Positions 1 to 9,941 of a stretch of 64,000 nucleotides of DNA are shown in pieces (within the stretch, counting starts at the first letter, position 1; the number at the start of each line of letters is the position of its first letter). The position numbers were made by a program, and so were the translations under genes. The DNA is taken from positions 248,001 through 312,000 of the forward strand of contig NZ_VUKD01000003.1 of assembly GCF_009193155.1 (NCBI RefSeq), read 5' to 3'. The notes below the pieces were generated by a model. It was not told where the DNA came from, made no database searches, and was given only the letters and a program-made list of their open reading frames with translations. The DNA comes from Georgenia subflava (GTDB taxonomy: Bacteria > Actinomycetota > Actinomycetes > Actinomycetales > Actinomycetaceae).

Positions 1-754
1 CCTGAGCGGGTTGGGGCAGGGCCGCCCGGCCGCGGAGGGACCGGCTGAGGACCGCGCCCTCGGTGTGCGCCGAGACCAGGGAAGGGACGTCGTCCGGTCC
101 GAGACGGCCGTAGACCACCCCGTCGGGCAGCACGAGGGCGGAGGCGGCGAGCCGGTGACCGCCCAGGTGGCTGACCTCCCAGGTCCGTCCCGGGTCCCGC
201 GTGCCGAGCGCCGCCACGAGGGGGCGGCCGAGCTCGCCGCAGCAGGCGTCGCGCCGTGCGTGCGTACACACCAGGTACTGCGTGTCGAGCCGGTCCCACC
301 CCGCAGGGACCGCACCGCCGAGCAGCCGAGCGAGCAGCTCGGGGAGGTCCCAGGAGAGGATCTCGGAGATGCCGCCGACGGTCGTCCGTGCGCCGTGCCC
401 GCCGGCGGCGTCGACCGCGACGAGCATGACCGTGGCGGGGAACGGGATGCCGTGCCGCGAGCCGGTGCGTCGGGCCAGGAGGGTGGTGACACCGAGCGGG
501 GCGAGGACCCGGGCGAGGTGTTCGCCGAGGGCGACAGGCGTGCCGTCGTGGTCTGCGAACGGCGCGTCCCGCAGCACCTTGGCACCCCACGGGCCGCCGT
601 GCTCGACGACGAGGTAGCCGTTCGCGGTCGAGGCGCTGCCGGCGAGCGGCTCGCCGGCGTCGAGGCTGAGCCGGCTGCAGGCGCTCGGCCGGGTGCTGGT
701 CATGGCGGCGCGCTCGGTGGGCAGGGGCACGCCCCGAGTGTAGGTGGGGTCCAT
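1..754 (-). CDS. Sucrase/ferredoxin-like family protein, 3' end cut off
   Basis: Only the first 251 codons are in the window; the gene runs off the left edge. The visible protein carries CTHARRDACCG followed about 30 residues later by WEVSHLGGHRLA, the cysteine-rich signature of the sucrase/ferredoxin-like family, which has a thioredoxin-like ferredoxin fold and probably binds an Fe-S cluster. The function of bacterial members is not established. The start at 754 has GGAGCGAGG about 4 nt upstream; an internal ATG at 703 is an alternative. It follows the transglutaminase gene by 52 nt on the same strand, so it may be co-transcribed, although nothing in the sequence links the functions. Confidence 0.82.
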   Translation of the reverse strand, partial: MDPTYTRGVPLPTERAAMTSTRPSACSRLSLDAGEPLAGSASTANGYLVVEHGGPWGAKVLRDAPFADHDGTPVALGEHLARVLAPLGVTTLLARRTGSRHGIPFPATVMLVAVDAAGGHGARTTVGGISEILSWDLPELLARLLGGAVPAGWDRLDTQYLVCTHARRDACCGELGRPLVAALGTRDPGRTWEVSHLGGHRLAASALVLPDGVVYGRLGPDDVPSLVSAHTEGAVLSRSLRGRAALPQPAQ

Positions 755-806
755 GCACCTCGCTCCGGGCGTCACGCCCCGGGCGTCACGCACCGGGCAG
801 CGGCGC

Positions 807-3125
807 TCACGCGCCCGGACGCACCGGCCGGCGCGCACGTCCGAGGTCGGCCACCCGCGTGGCCATCGCCCGGATCTGGTCCCGGCCGCTGCGCGGCCAC
901 CACCACGCTCGCAGCCGGGCCCGCCACGGCAGCGCCGACCTGACCTTGGCGACGACCAGCCCCACGTCCTGCGCCATGGTGCCGACCTCGGTGGCGCCGG
1001 GGGCGTACCGCGCCCGCTCGAGCCGCGCGGCCGCCCGGCCCATCGCCGTCGCCGGCGCTCCGGAGAGAGCGGCGGCGTCGCGGTAGTGCTCGGCGACCTG
1101 GCGCGGCGTGGCGCCGACCGGCGGGGGCAGGCCGAGGTCGGTGAGCGTCAGGACGAGGCTGCGCCAGTGCCCCTCGACGCGGCCGCCGTCGTCGCGGGCG
1201 GCACGGGTGCCGGCCTCGCGCCGCCAGCGCCCGGCGGACGGGACGACGAGGGCCAGCAGCAGGAGGATGGCGAGCGGCGGGGCGACGTCGGCCAGGAGAC
1301 CGAGCACGTCGTCGAACCAGCTGCTGCCGGTCGACCCGCCCACGGCGTTGTCCATCCGAGGGTCGGTCACAGGCGGCTCGGTGGCCTCGACCGTCGGCTC
1401 GGGGGTGGCCGGGGTCAGGCCGTCCATGTCCGCCTCGGTCAGGTACACCGGCGCAGCGCCGGACCGCCCGCCGGGGGTGGGCTCGAAGCGGGTCCAGCCC
1501 AGACCGTTGATGTAGAGCTCGGGCCACGCGTGCGCGTCGGCCCGGACGATCGTGCGCGACCCGTCCGCCTCCCGGTCGCCCGGGAGGAACCCGACCGCCA
1601 TCCGGGCGGGGATCCCCACCGCGCGCGCCATCATGACCATCGCCGAGGCGAACTGGGTGCAGTAGCCCTGCTTCGTCGTGAGGAAGTGGCTGATCGGGTC
1701 CAGGGTGCGCCCGTCCTCGCCGACGACGGGGTCCGCGAGGGTCAGCGAGTAGAAGAACTCGGGACCGCGCAAGTAGCCCTGGATCGCCCGGGCGGCCTGG
1801 ATCTGGTTCTCGGCTCCGGCGGTCAGCTCGGTGGCGAGGGGCACCACCAGGTCCGAGGAGAGCACGTCGACCTGCAGCAACGGCTCCTCGACGACGTCCG
1901 GCGGCGGTCCCTCGCCGATGCCCTCGGGCAGGGGGCCGGCGGGACGCCACGCGGTGGCCTCGTAGGTCTCGGGACGCTCGCGCACGTAGGCGACGCCGGT
2001 CTGCGGGTCGAGGTCCCAGTCGATCTGGCCGAAGTCGGCTTCGACGAGCGGGTGGGGAAGCGCCACCTGGGGCGACTTGAGCTCGTTGAGGACCACCGTG
2101 AGCGACCACTCGTCGCGTTCCACCTCCGGTCCGCCGACCGGCTCGAGCGGCGGCTCCGCGGTGGTCGTGCCGGGGCTCCGGACCACCGGCCACCACCGGC
2201 CGTCGGAGTACAGCGGCGTCACGCGTACCCGCAGGGGCGCCGAGCGCGCGTCGTCCGTGCGGTACCTCAGCACCGGCTGGTTGCTGCGGCTCCCGAGGTC
2301 GGCTGCGAGGTCGAGGGTCTCCGTGAAGGTCACCTCTCCGGAGGCGACCTCCGGCCCCCGGCCCAGCCCCTGCAGGACGGTCGTCGGCGAGAGGTGGGGG
2401 AGGAAACCGGGAAGGAGCACGGCGAGGACGACGGTGACCACGCCGAGCGACGTCGCCCACGTGCGGTGCCGCCGGGTGCTGCGCTCCACCACCGTCTCGG
2501 CCGGCCCCGTCACCGTGGTGGTGCGCGACCAGGCGTGCTGGTTCGACCAGCTCCGCACGGTGGAGATGCTCTGCCGGGCGACCAGCGGCAGCCACACGGC
2601 GGCGGTCGCGAGGAAGTACTGCGGCGAGAGGGCCTTCCCGGTGCCGGAGGCGGTCACCGTCAGGACGACCAGGAGCGGCAGGCCGGCCAGGGCGGGGGAG
2701 CGCAGCGTCACGCCGATGGCGTCCACGGCAAGGCCCACGGCGACCATGGAGGCGACGACGACGAACACCAGACCGGCGGTCGCTGGCGCGGGCACGGACT
2801 CCTCCTGGATCGTCACGACGCCCTGGCCCAGCAGGGCGCGCAGGGTCTCGAGGCCGGAGGTGCGCGGGAGGCCGAACCAGTGGTGGCCCGGCGCGAAGAT
2901 CCAGGTCAGCACGATGCCTGCCAGTGCCGCCTGGGCGGTGACCACGGCCCAGGCGGGCAGCCGCACGGCGCGCGCCAGGATGCCGACCGCCGCGACGACG
3001 GCGAGCCCGGTCAGCATCGGCCAGACCCACTCCCGGCCCTGGAGGAGCCCGGCCACGGACCAGCTCGCCACCGCCGTGGCCAGGGCCGCGAGCAGGGCGT
3101 CGAGGATGCGGCTGCGGCTGATCAC
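807..3125 (-). CDS. TgpA-type membrane transglutaminase-like protein
   Basis: A 772-residue membrane protein. The first 200 or so residues hold several hydrophobic segments. A periplasmic or extracellular transglutaminase-like core follows, with Cys at about 489 in KQGYCTQFASAM and His at about 532 in RADAHAWPELY; the third catalytic position lies in TRFEPTPG, with Glu where many relatives have Asp. A further membrane segment (APPLAILLLLALVV) and a cytoplasmic tail close the protein. The GTG start at 3125 overlaps the DUF58 stop by 4 nt (GTGA). Members of this family accompany MoxR and DUF58 proteins across actinobacteria. The substrate is unknown; a cell-envelope protein target is an inference. 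Confidence 0.9.
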   Translation of the reverse strand: MISRSRILDALLAALATAVASWSVAGLLQGREWVWPMLTGLAVVAAVGILARAVRLPAWAVVTAQAALAGIVLTWIFAPGHHWFGLPRTSGLETLRALLGQGVVTIQEESVPAPATAGLVFVVVASMVAVGLAVDAIGVTLRSPALAGLPLLVVLTVTASGTGKALSPQYFLATAAVWLPLVARQSISTVRSWSNQHAWSRTTTVTGPAETVVERSTRRHRTWATSLGVVTVVLAVLLPGFLPHLSPTTVLQGLGRGPEVASGEVTFTETLDLAADLGSRSNQPVLRYRTDDARSAPLRVRVTPLYSDGRWWPVVRSPGTTTAEPPLEPVGGPEVERDEWSLTVVLNELKSPQVALPHPLVEADFGQIDWDLDPQTGVAYVRERPETYEATAWRPAGPLPEGIGEGPPPDVVEEPLLQVDVLSSDLVVPLATELTAGAENQIQAARAIQGYLRGPEFFYSLTLADPVVGEDGRTLDPISHFLTTKQGYCTQFASAMVMMARAVGIPARMAVGFLPGDREADGSRTIVRADAHAWPELYINGLGWTRFEPTPGGRSGAAPVYLTEADMDGLTPATPEPTVEATEPPVTDPRMDNAVGGSTGSSWFDDVLGLLADVAPPLAILLLLALVVPSAGRWRREAGTRAARDDGGRVEGHWRSLVLTLTDLGLPPPVGATPRQVAEHYRDAAALSGAPATAMGRAAARLERARYAPGATEVGTMAQDVGLVVAKVRSALPWRARLRAWWWPRSGRDQIRAMATRVADLGRARRPVRPGA

Positions 3126-4347
3126 CGGACCGTCTCCCGGGACCGGGCGAGGTGGTGCCAGACCGTCCGGACGCTCGTCTCGGCGTCGACCGCCTCGGTG
3201 CGCCAGCCGGCCTGCCGGGCGATGCCGACCAGCTCGGCGGTAGGCCGCGGCTCGGTGCCGGGGGCGAACGTGTCGGTGCGGAGCACGAGGAGGATCCCCG
3301 TCGTGCCGGAGCCGCGCGCGCGGGCCAGCTGGTGGAGGGCTTCGGCGTCCTCGTCGGCGACGACGGCGATCAGGGCACCAGGTGCGCTGGAGCGGGCCGC
3401 CCGCAGCACGGGCTCGAGGTCGCCGGCCTCGGGCAGCGCCACGGCCAGGTACCGCAGGACGACGTCGACGCCGAGAACCTCGCCGGCGCGACCGTCGCGG
3501 ACCGTCTCGGTGGAGACGAGCTGGAGGGAGTAGCCCTGGGCGGCGAGGTGGACGGCCACCGAGGCGACGGCGCTGACGGCCCACTCGAACGAGCTGCCGT
3601 CGCCGTGGCCGCGGTGGGCGGTGCGGCGCGAGTCCAGCACGAGGACGGCGCGGCGCCGGGCGGGCCGCTCCTCCTGCCGGACCATGAGCTCGGCGCGGTG
3701 CGCCGTGGCCGGCCAGTGGATGCGTCGCAGGTCGTCGCCGACCCGGTAGGTGCGGGTGCTCACGTCGTCCTCGCCCTGGGTCGCCACCATGTGCGGCACC
3801 GGCCAGTCGCCGGTGCCGCCCTGACGGCGGAGCCCGGGTCCGTCGATGGGCTCCACCCGGGGGAGGACGAGCACCTCCGCCGTCGGGCGCAGGGTGAGGA
3901 CGGTGCCGGCCATGCCGAACGGGTCCGTCAGGCCGAGGCGCACCGGACCGAGGTGGTAGCTGCCGCGGACGGTGGCGTGCAACGGGTAGGTGAGGGTCTG
4001 GACCTCCTGCGGCGCCATCCGGGGCAGCACGAAGCGCGCGGGCGCCCCGAGTGCTGGGTCGACGTGCTCCTCGGCGAGGTGGGGGAGGGTCGCGCGCCGC
4101 CCGTCGTTGCGCAGCTCGAGGCGCACGTGCGCGTCCTCGCCCCGCTGGAGGTGGACCGGGGCCACATGACGTGCGACGGCGAGCCGCGGCGCCCGCCGCC
4201 AGATGGACAGGCACGCGAGCAGGGGCAGCACGGCGAGCAGGACGCCGATGCGGGTGACGTCGGGGAAGCCGAGCAGCGTCGCGGCGACGACGACGAGCAC
4301 CCCGGCGGCCAGGAAGGTCCGCCCCCGCATCGTCAGCCGGGGTGCGT

Positions 4348-4351
<4 letters not shown>
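3122..4351 (-). CDS. DUF58 domain-containing protein
   Basis: 409 residues. Two hydrophobic segments lie at about residues 12-30 and 35-50, followed by a soluble part. The DUF58 signature GDDLRRIHWPATAH at about residues 205-218 is intact; the family carries a von Willebrand A-like fold and works with MoxR AAA+ ATPases. The ATG at 4351 overlaps the MoxR stop by 4 nt and the stop overlaps the TgpA start by 4 nt, so the three genes are translationally coupled. A role as adaptor between the ATPase and the transglutaminase is inferred from this arrangement. Confidence 0.93.
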
Positions 4352-5328
<977 letters not shown>

Positions 5329-5385
5329 CTGCCGATGATCCCTCATCCGAGGGGCACGGGGGAACACTTGGGCCGGTGACGTGCA

Positions 5386-5527
5386 GGGTGACCTGCCCGG
5401 AGCCTGACGGGTGACCCGGCCGGAGCCCCGACGGGTGACCCGGCCGGAGCCCCGACGGGTGACCCGGCTACCGACTCGGGGAGCGACCCGGCCGGAGGCC
5501 CCCGGGGGAGACCCGGCCGGAGACCCC
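5386..5527. repeat. Tandem array, six units of about 24 bp
   Basis: Six degenerate copies of a unit close to GGGTGACCCGGCCGGAGC followed by CCCGAC. Copies two and three (5409-5456) are identical; the outer copies have drifted. The array fills most of the intergenic space between the minus-strand MoxR operon and the plus-strand VOC gene, just upstream of the VOC promoter. Function unknown. Confidence 0.9.
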
Positions 5528-5561
5528 GGCGGGCGTGGGCGTGCGCGGCGGAGAAATCGGC

Positions 5562-5590
5562 ATGACGTCCCACCTGCCGGCGCGTAGCGT
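5562..5590 (+). promoter_or_regulatory. Predicted promoter of the VOC gene, leaderless
   Basis: ATGACG, 17 nt, TAGCGT. The -10 box ends 6 nt before the ATG at 5597, so transcription should start at or beside the start codon, giving a leaderless mRNA. Confidence 0.6.
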
Positions 5591-5596
5591 CCGTGC

Positions 5597-5965
5597 ATGG
5601 ACTTCCGACTCGAGCTCGTCCAGGTGCCCGTCAGCGACGTCGACCGCGCACTGGCGTTCTACACGGAGAAGGCCGGCTTCGTCCTCGACCACGACCACGA
5701 CGTCGGTGGCGGGATCCGGTTCGTCCAGCTCACACCACCGGGATCGGCGGCGTCGATCGCCATCGGCGAGGGCCTGTCGGGGATGACGCCCGGCTCTGTC
5801 GAGGGCCTCCAGCTCGTCGTCAGCGACATCGAGGAGGCGCACGCCGAGCTGGCGGACCGCGGTGTCCCGGTGAGCGAGGTCCAGGACTTCCCGTGGGGTC
5901 GGTTCGTGTTCTTCGCCGACCCTGACGGCAACGGCTGGGCGGTCCAGCAGATCGTCCAGGCATAG
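5597..5965 (+). CDS. VOC (glyoxalase/bleomycin-resistance fold) family protein
   Basis: 122 residues, one VOC module of two beta-alpha-beta-beta-beta halves. The N-terminal VPVSDVDRALAFYTEKAGF and the C-terminal FFADPDGNGWAVQQI are typical. His and Glu metal ligands are not obvious at the classic places, so no reaction can be assigned. No ribosome-binding site is visible; the -10 box sits directly in front, which supports this start for a leaderless message. It stands alone between divergent MoxR genes and a LuxR-type regulator gene. Confidence 0.9.
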   Translation: MDFRLELVQVPVSDVDRALAFYTEKAGFVLDHDHDVGGGIRFVQLTPPGSAASIAIGEGLSGMTPGSVEGLQLVVSDIEEAHAELADRGVPVSEVQDFPWGRFVFFADPDGNGWAVQQIVQA

Positions 5966-6149
5966 CGGAGCGCCGGCCGAGCTCCGGCCGAGCGGGTTGG
6001 CGCGCGCCACCTCGTGCTCCCTACCTCGTGCTGCACACGTCGTGCACCCCCCGGTGCCACGGTCGTGTCCACAACGGCGACGGCGCCCGGGAGTAGCGTG
6101 GTGGTGCGGCCTGCGCCGGCGGGCCCGGCGGGCCGCGGTGGAGAGTGCG

Positions 6150-7793
6150 ATGTCCGTGGTGGAGAAGCGGGACCGAGGACGTGAGGCGTTCGCGCGCCGT
6201 AGGTGGGCCGACGCGTACAGCGAGCTGGCCGCCGTCGCCCAGGACGCACGGACCGGACCGGAGGACCTGGACCTCCTCGCCACCTCCGCGCTGCTTCTCG
6301 GCCGCGACGAGGAGGCGGTCGACCTCATCGCCCGCGCCTACCAGGGATTCATCGCCGTCGGCGACGGCGACCGTGCCGCGCGCAGCGCATTCTGGGCCGG
6401 TCTGACGATGTTCGAGAGCGGCAACCCGGCCCAGGCGGCCGGCTGGTTCGCACGCGTGCAGCGACTCGTCGACGACGGGGTCGGTGGATCGGCCGCCGCC
6501 GGATACCTCGAGGTCGCCCGGGCGCGCGGGGACATGGTGGCCGGCCGGACCGTGGAGGCCATGACGGCCGCGACCGCCGCGCTGGCCCACGGCGAGCGCG
6601 CCGGCGACCAGGACCTGGCCGCCCTGGGGAAGATGGCCCTCGGCGCCACCCAGGTGATGCAGGGCGAACGCAGTGCCGGTCTCGCTGTGCTCGACGAGGT
6701 CATGGTCGCCGTCACCTCGGGAGAGGTCTCCAGCATGCCGGCGGGGATCATCTACTGCGGCGTGCTCGGGGTCTGCGCGGCGGCCCTCGACGTCGGACGT
6801 GCGCGGGAGTGGACCGAGGCGCTGACCCGGTGGTGCGAGTCGCAGCCCGACCTCGTCCCCTTCCGGGGGGAGTGCCTCGCCCACCGCTCGCTCGTGATGC
6901 GCCACCGTGGCGCGTGGCAGGACTGCATGGCCGAGGCGGGGCGGGCGCTCGAGCGGCTCACCGGTCTGGGCGCCGCCCGCGTCGCCGGGGCGGCGTGGTA
7001 CCAGCAGGCCGAGGTGCTGCGGCTGCGCGGGGAGACGGCGGCCGCCGAGACGGCGTACCGCACGGCTGCCGACTACGGCGTCGACCCGCAGCCGGGGTTG
7101 GCGCTCCTCCGGCTGGCGCAGGGGGCCGTCGACGACGCCGCCGCCTCGATCCGCCGCGCGTGCGACGAGCCCGGCGACCTCGCGTCACAGAGCGCGACCC
7201 TGGCCGCCGCGGTCGAGATCCTGCTGACCGCCGGGGACGCCGAGGGAGCTCGTACCGCGGCCCAGACGTTGGCACAGGTCGCACGGACGGCAGGTGCGCC
7301 GGTGCTCACCGCGCTGGCCGGGCAGGCCCGTGGTGCAGTGCTCCTGGCGGCCGGCGAACCGCGCCCGGCGCTGGAGTCCCTCCGCGCCGCGTGGGCAGCG
7401 TGGCAGCGGCTCGACGACCCGTACGAGGTGGCCCGCACCCGAGTGCTGCTCGCGCAGGCGTGCCGGGCGCTGGACGACCGGGACGGGGCCCGGCTGGAGC
7501 TCGACGCCGCCCGTCGCACGTTCCGACGCCTCGGTGCAGACCCCGACCTCGTCCGGGTGGACCAGGAGCTGGCCCTGGTGACGCCGGATGCCGACGCGCC
7601 CGGCGGACTGACGCCTCGCGAGGTGGAGGTGCTGCGCCTCGTCGCGACGGGTCGGACGAACCGGGCCGTCGCCGCCCAGCTCTTCCTGAGCGAGAAGACC
7701 GTGGCGCGGCACCTGAGCAACATCTTCACCAAGCTCGACCTCACCTCCCGCTCAGCGGTGACCGCGTACGCGTACGAGCACCACCTCGTGTGA
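6150..7793 (+). CDS. LuxR-type transcriptional regulator with a long TPR-like N-terminal part
   Basis: 547 residues. Residues 1-480 are Ala- and Leu-rich helical repeats of TPR type, probably a ligand- or protein-binding scaffold. The last 60 residues are a LuxR helix-turn-helix beginning TPREVEVLRLVATGRTNRAV, with the recognition helix in SEKTVARHLSNIF. No Walker motifs are present, so it lacks the NB-ARC/AAA part of the larger LAL regulators. The ATG at 6150 is preceded by GGAGAG at an ideal distance. A TAGCGT box lies at 6094-6099. Target genes are not evident from the neighbourhood. Confidence 0.9.
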   Translation: MSVVEKRDRGREAFARRRWADAYSELAAVAQDARTGPEDLDLLATSALLLGRDEEAVDLIARAYQGFIAVGDGDRAARSAFWAGLTMFESGNPAQAAGWFARVQRLVDDGVGGSAAAGYLEVARARGDMVAGRTVEAMTAATAALAHGERAGDQDLAALGKMALGATQVMQGERSAGLAVLDEVMVAVTSGEVSSMPAGIIYCGVLGVCAAALDVGRAREWTEALTRWCESQPDLVPFRGECLAHRSLVMRHRGAWQDCMAEAGRALERLTGLGAARVAGAAWYQQAEVLRLRGETAAAETAYRTAADYGVDPQPGLALLRLAQGAVDDAAASIRRACDEPGDLASQSATLAAAVEILLTAGDAEGARTAAQTLAQVARTAGAPVLTALAGQARGAVLLAAGEPRPALESLRAAWAAWQRLDDPYEVARTRVLLAQACRALDDRDGARLELDAARRTFRRLGADPDLVRVDQELALVTPDADAPGGLTPREVEVLRLVATGRTNRAVAAQLFLSEKTVARHLSNIFTKLDLTSRSAVTAYAYEHHLV

Positions 7794-7835
7794 GTCCGCA
7801 CGGTGCGTTGGCAGTACGGGCCTGGGCGCGCTCGT

Positions 7836-7993
7836 GACGACGTCGGTACGGCCTGCGCGGACGGCCAGGGGCAGCCGGCGGCCAGCATGCTAAACCTCGC
7901 TCCATCACCCTTGAGCGCGACGACGTCGGTGCGGCATGCGCGGACGACCCGCGCAGCCGACGGCCGGCAGTAGACCTCGCTCCATCGCCCTTG
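7836..7993. repeat. Imperfect tandem duplication of about 80 bp
   Basis: Two copies in the 284-bp gap after the LuxR-type gene. GACGACGTCGGTACGGCC (from 7836) recurs with two changes from 7919, and ACCTCGCTCCATCACCCTTG (7894-7913) recurs with one change at 7974-7993. The middle of each copy has drifted and differs by a few bases in length. No ORF is preserved across both copies. Confidence 0.85.
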
Positions 7994-8077
7994 GGTACGT
8001 CGACGCCGCGGCTTGGCCGCCTCCGTGCAGTGTTCGTGCAGGTCCGGGCGCGTACCGGGTGGCGCCCGTGTGCCCGG

Positions 8078-8263
8078 TTATGTCTCGGGCTCGTCGGGTT
8101 CGCGAGGGCGCACAGGACGTTCGATGTACGCGACGTTGTCGTCGAGGTCGATCCCGAACGGCGGCGCCGCGTCGCCCGGGATCTGCACCTCGTGGCGCTG
8201 GCGCTCCCGCTCGGCGTTCAGGTGCTTGAGACCGGGCTCGAAGATCTCGAACAGCTCCGTCAT
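8078..8263 (-). CDS. Small acidic protein, DUF6191-like
   Basis: 61 residues with a charged central part and IDLDDNVAYIERP near the C-terminus. The pattern of an N-terminal ELFEIFEPGLKH followed by IDLD and a short beta stretch resembles short actinobacterial proteins annotated as DUF6191; I am not certain of that family. The ATG at 8263 is preceded, reading the minus strand, by TAGGTT ending 6 nt upstream, which would give a leaderless message. No function can be assigned. Confidence 0.6.
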   Translation of the reverse strand: MTELFEIFEPGLKHLNAERERQRHEVQIPGDAAPPFGIDLDDNVAYIERPVRPREPDEPET

Positions 8264-8319
8264 GCCGCCAACCTACGCGTGAGATGACGCGGCTGCAGGA
8301 GGAACGCTCACCGCGTTCC

Positions 8320-8488
8320 GTCGGGTGCTGTCCGAGGTGGGTCGGCCACCCCATCACGGGGTGCTGTCTGAGGTTGGCCTCTGCAACCGCATCTCGCGCG
8401 GCGCTGCCTGCGGTAGGTCGTGTACCGCATCTTGTCGGGTGCTGTCTGCAGCAGGTCGGCCGCCGAATCTCGTCGGGCTGCTGCCCAC
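8320..8488. repeat. Degenerate tandem array, units of about 38 bp
   Basis: Four full units and a partial fifth, starting at 8320, 8358, 8400, 8434 and 8472. Each begins close to GTCGGGTGCTGTCTG and ends close to CCGCATCTC. Unit lengths are 38, 42, 34 and 38 bp. The array occupies most of the 307-bp gene-free stretch 8264-8570 between two divergent genes. No RNA gene or convincing ORF is seen in the rest of that stretch. Confidence 0.85.
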
Positions 8489-8570
8489 GGACCGGGAACA
8501 AACCGCCGGCCAGCTGACGTTGAGCATTGGCCCGGAGTGCCGGGTGCCGCCGCCGTGGAGAGGACCGCCG

Positions 8571-9308
8571 TTGCCTACCGTCATCGTCAGCCACCCCGAG
8601 AACCTGCCCACGCTCACCGCGCCGGTCTCGCCCACCGCCCGCTCCTACGACCCGAAGGCCGACGGCGGCGCCGAGCTCGACCGCCAGGTGCAGACCTACG
8701 TCGACCTCGGATTCCCCGAGCTGCTCGGCCTCGACGAGCCGGCCTTCCGGGCGGCGCTCCTGCCGCTGCGCGGCCTGGTCGCCGACCTCCGTCTGGACGC
8801 GCACGACAGTGCCGTCCCGGAGGACGACCACGTCCCCTTCGTCGTCGTGCTCGACCACGCCGCACGGCGACCCAACGATGCGGTGCCCGCGATGCGACGC
8901 GGGACCAAGCACGGTGTCAGCGTGATCGACGACGAGGAGATCGAGACCTACCGTCCGGTCGACGGCGTCGACCTGCCGGACGGCGTCGCGTACCTGCTCG
9001 GCGGCATCGACGTGGGCTCGCGTTACGTCAACGTCACGCCCGAGACCGCCCTGGCGTCCGTCGTCGAGGCCGGCCGCAGCCCGCTGACGATCGCCGAGGG
9101 TCTCGCCGTCGTGATCCTGCGGCCGGACATGCTCCGGCCGAACCGGTGCTTCTCCCTCGCAGCGTCGCGTACGGGCACCAACCAGCGCGTCCCCGCGATC
9201 TGGATCAGCGAGCGCCGTCCGAAGCTGGGCTGGTGCTGGGACCGCAACCCGCACACCTGGTTGGGCACCGCGTCGGCCGGCTACCGACGAGCGATGCCAG
9301 CGGTCTGA
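8571..9308 (+). CDS. DUF5701 family protein
   Basis: 245 residues. An N-terminal helix (ELDRQVQTYVDLGFPELLGL) leads into a domain ending in the strongly conserved VPAIWISERRPKLGWCWDRN and PHTWLGTASAGYR. This matches the actinobacterial DUF5701 family, whose function is unknown. The start is a TTG at 8571 with GTGGAGAGG 7 nt upstream; no ATG is available near the conserved region. It is transcribed away from the 38-bp array and has no operon partner. Confidence 0.85.
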   Translation: MPTVIVSHPENLPTLTAPVSPTARSYDPKADGGAELDRQVQTYVDLGFPELLGLDEPAFRAALLPLRGLVADLRLDAHDSAVPEDDHVPFVVVLDHAARRPNDAVPAMRRGTKHGVSVIDDEEIETYRPVDGVDLPDGVAYLLGGIDVGSRYVNVTPETALASVVEAGRSPLTIAEGLAVVILRPDMLRPNRCFSLAASRTGTNQRVPAIWISERRPKLGWCWDRNPHTWLGTASAGYRRAMPAV

Positions 9309-9385
9309 TCGGGTGCGGGCGGCCGCAGAGATAAGCGACTCCGTGCCGCCCGAGCCTCGGCGACGTTGGGAGCGGTCAGCAGAGG

Positions 9386-9841
9386 TCACCGGGAGTGGCG
9401 GGGCAGCCCGAGCAGCCGGGGCGTGTGGGCGGCGTAGTCGCTGTAGGCGTCGCCGAAGCGCTCTGCCAGTGCGTCCTCCTCGAGCCTCGCCTTGGCCGTG
9501 AGGACGACGGCGAGCACGCCGGCGGCCACCAGCGGCAGCGGGCGGCGGCGCAGTATCGCGACGCCGGTCGTGGCGAGCGCCAGACCCGCGTAGATCGGGT
9601 TGCGGGTCACGGCGTAGGGCCCGGTGGTGATCAGGTGGGCGCCGGCCGGCGGGCGGACCCGCGGGCTCACCCGGCCCTGGTGCGGAACGACACCGGCGAG
9701 GGCGAGCGCGCCGCCGCCCACGACGAGGGTGCCGGCCGCCACCGTGAGCCCGGTCGACAGCCGCCAGCGCGGCCGGCCGCGCGCCGCCACGGCGACCAGG
9801 GCGAGAGCCTGGGCGGCGACGAGCGCATCGGAGCGGTCCAT
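9386..9841 (-). CDS. Isoprenylcysteine carboxylmethyltransferase-like membrane protein
   Basis: 151 residues with three or four membrane segments. The C-terminal half holds TTGPYAVTRNPIYAG, followed by a hydrophobic segment and LEEDALAERFGDAYSDYAAH, the SAM-binding and active-site pattern shared by the ICMT/PEMT membrane methyltransferases. Bacteria do not prenylate CAAX proteins, so the acceptor is probably a lipid or small molecule; this is not visible in the sequence. It lies downstream of the FAD oxidase on the same strand, 100 nt away. Confidence 0.85.
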   Translation of the reverse strand: MDRSDALVAAQALALVAVAARGRPRWRLSTGLTVAAGTLVVGGGALALAGVVPHQGRVSPRVRPPAGAHLITTGPYAVTRNPIYAGLALATTGVAILRRRPLPLVAAGVLAVVLTAKARLEEDALAERFGDAYSDYAAHTPRLLGLPRHSR

Positions 9842-9941
9842 CTCGGAAGCATGACACGCGTGTTCGCTCTGCTACGGGTGGACGGCGTGCCCCGACAGCG
9901 AGGGCAGTCGGGATGCAGACGGTGGTCGCGCCCACGTGATG

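Noticed and set aside
744-3533. Very long plus-strand reading frame (over 900 codons) opposite the transglutaminase gene
   Set aside because: The product is Arg/Gly/Val-rich with no domain, and it mirrors the codon pattern of a clearly recognisable minus-strand TgpA and DUF58. It is a high-GC shadow, as are many others opposite recognised genes here.
5329-5598. N-terminal extension of the MoxR gene through the 24-bp array
   Set aside because: It would add about 90 Arg/Gly/Ser-rich repeat residues that the family lacks; a start at 5328 with a GAGGGA site gives the standard protein.
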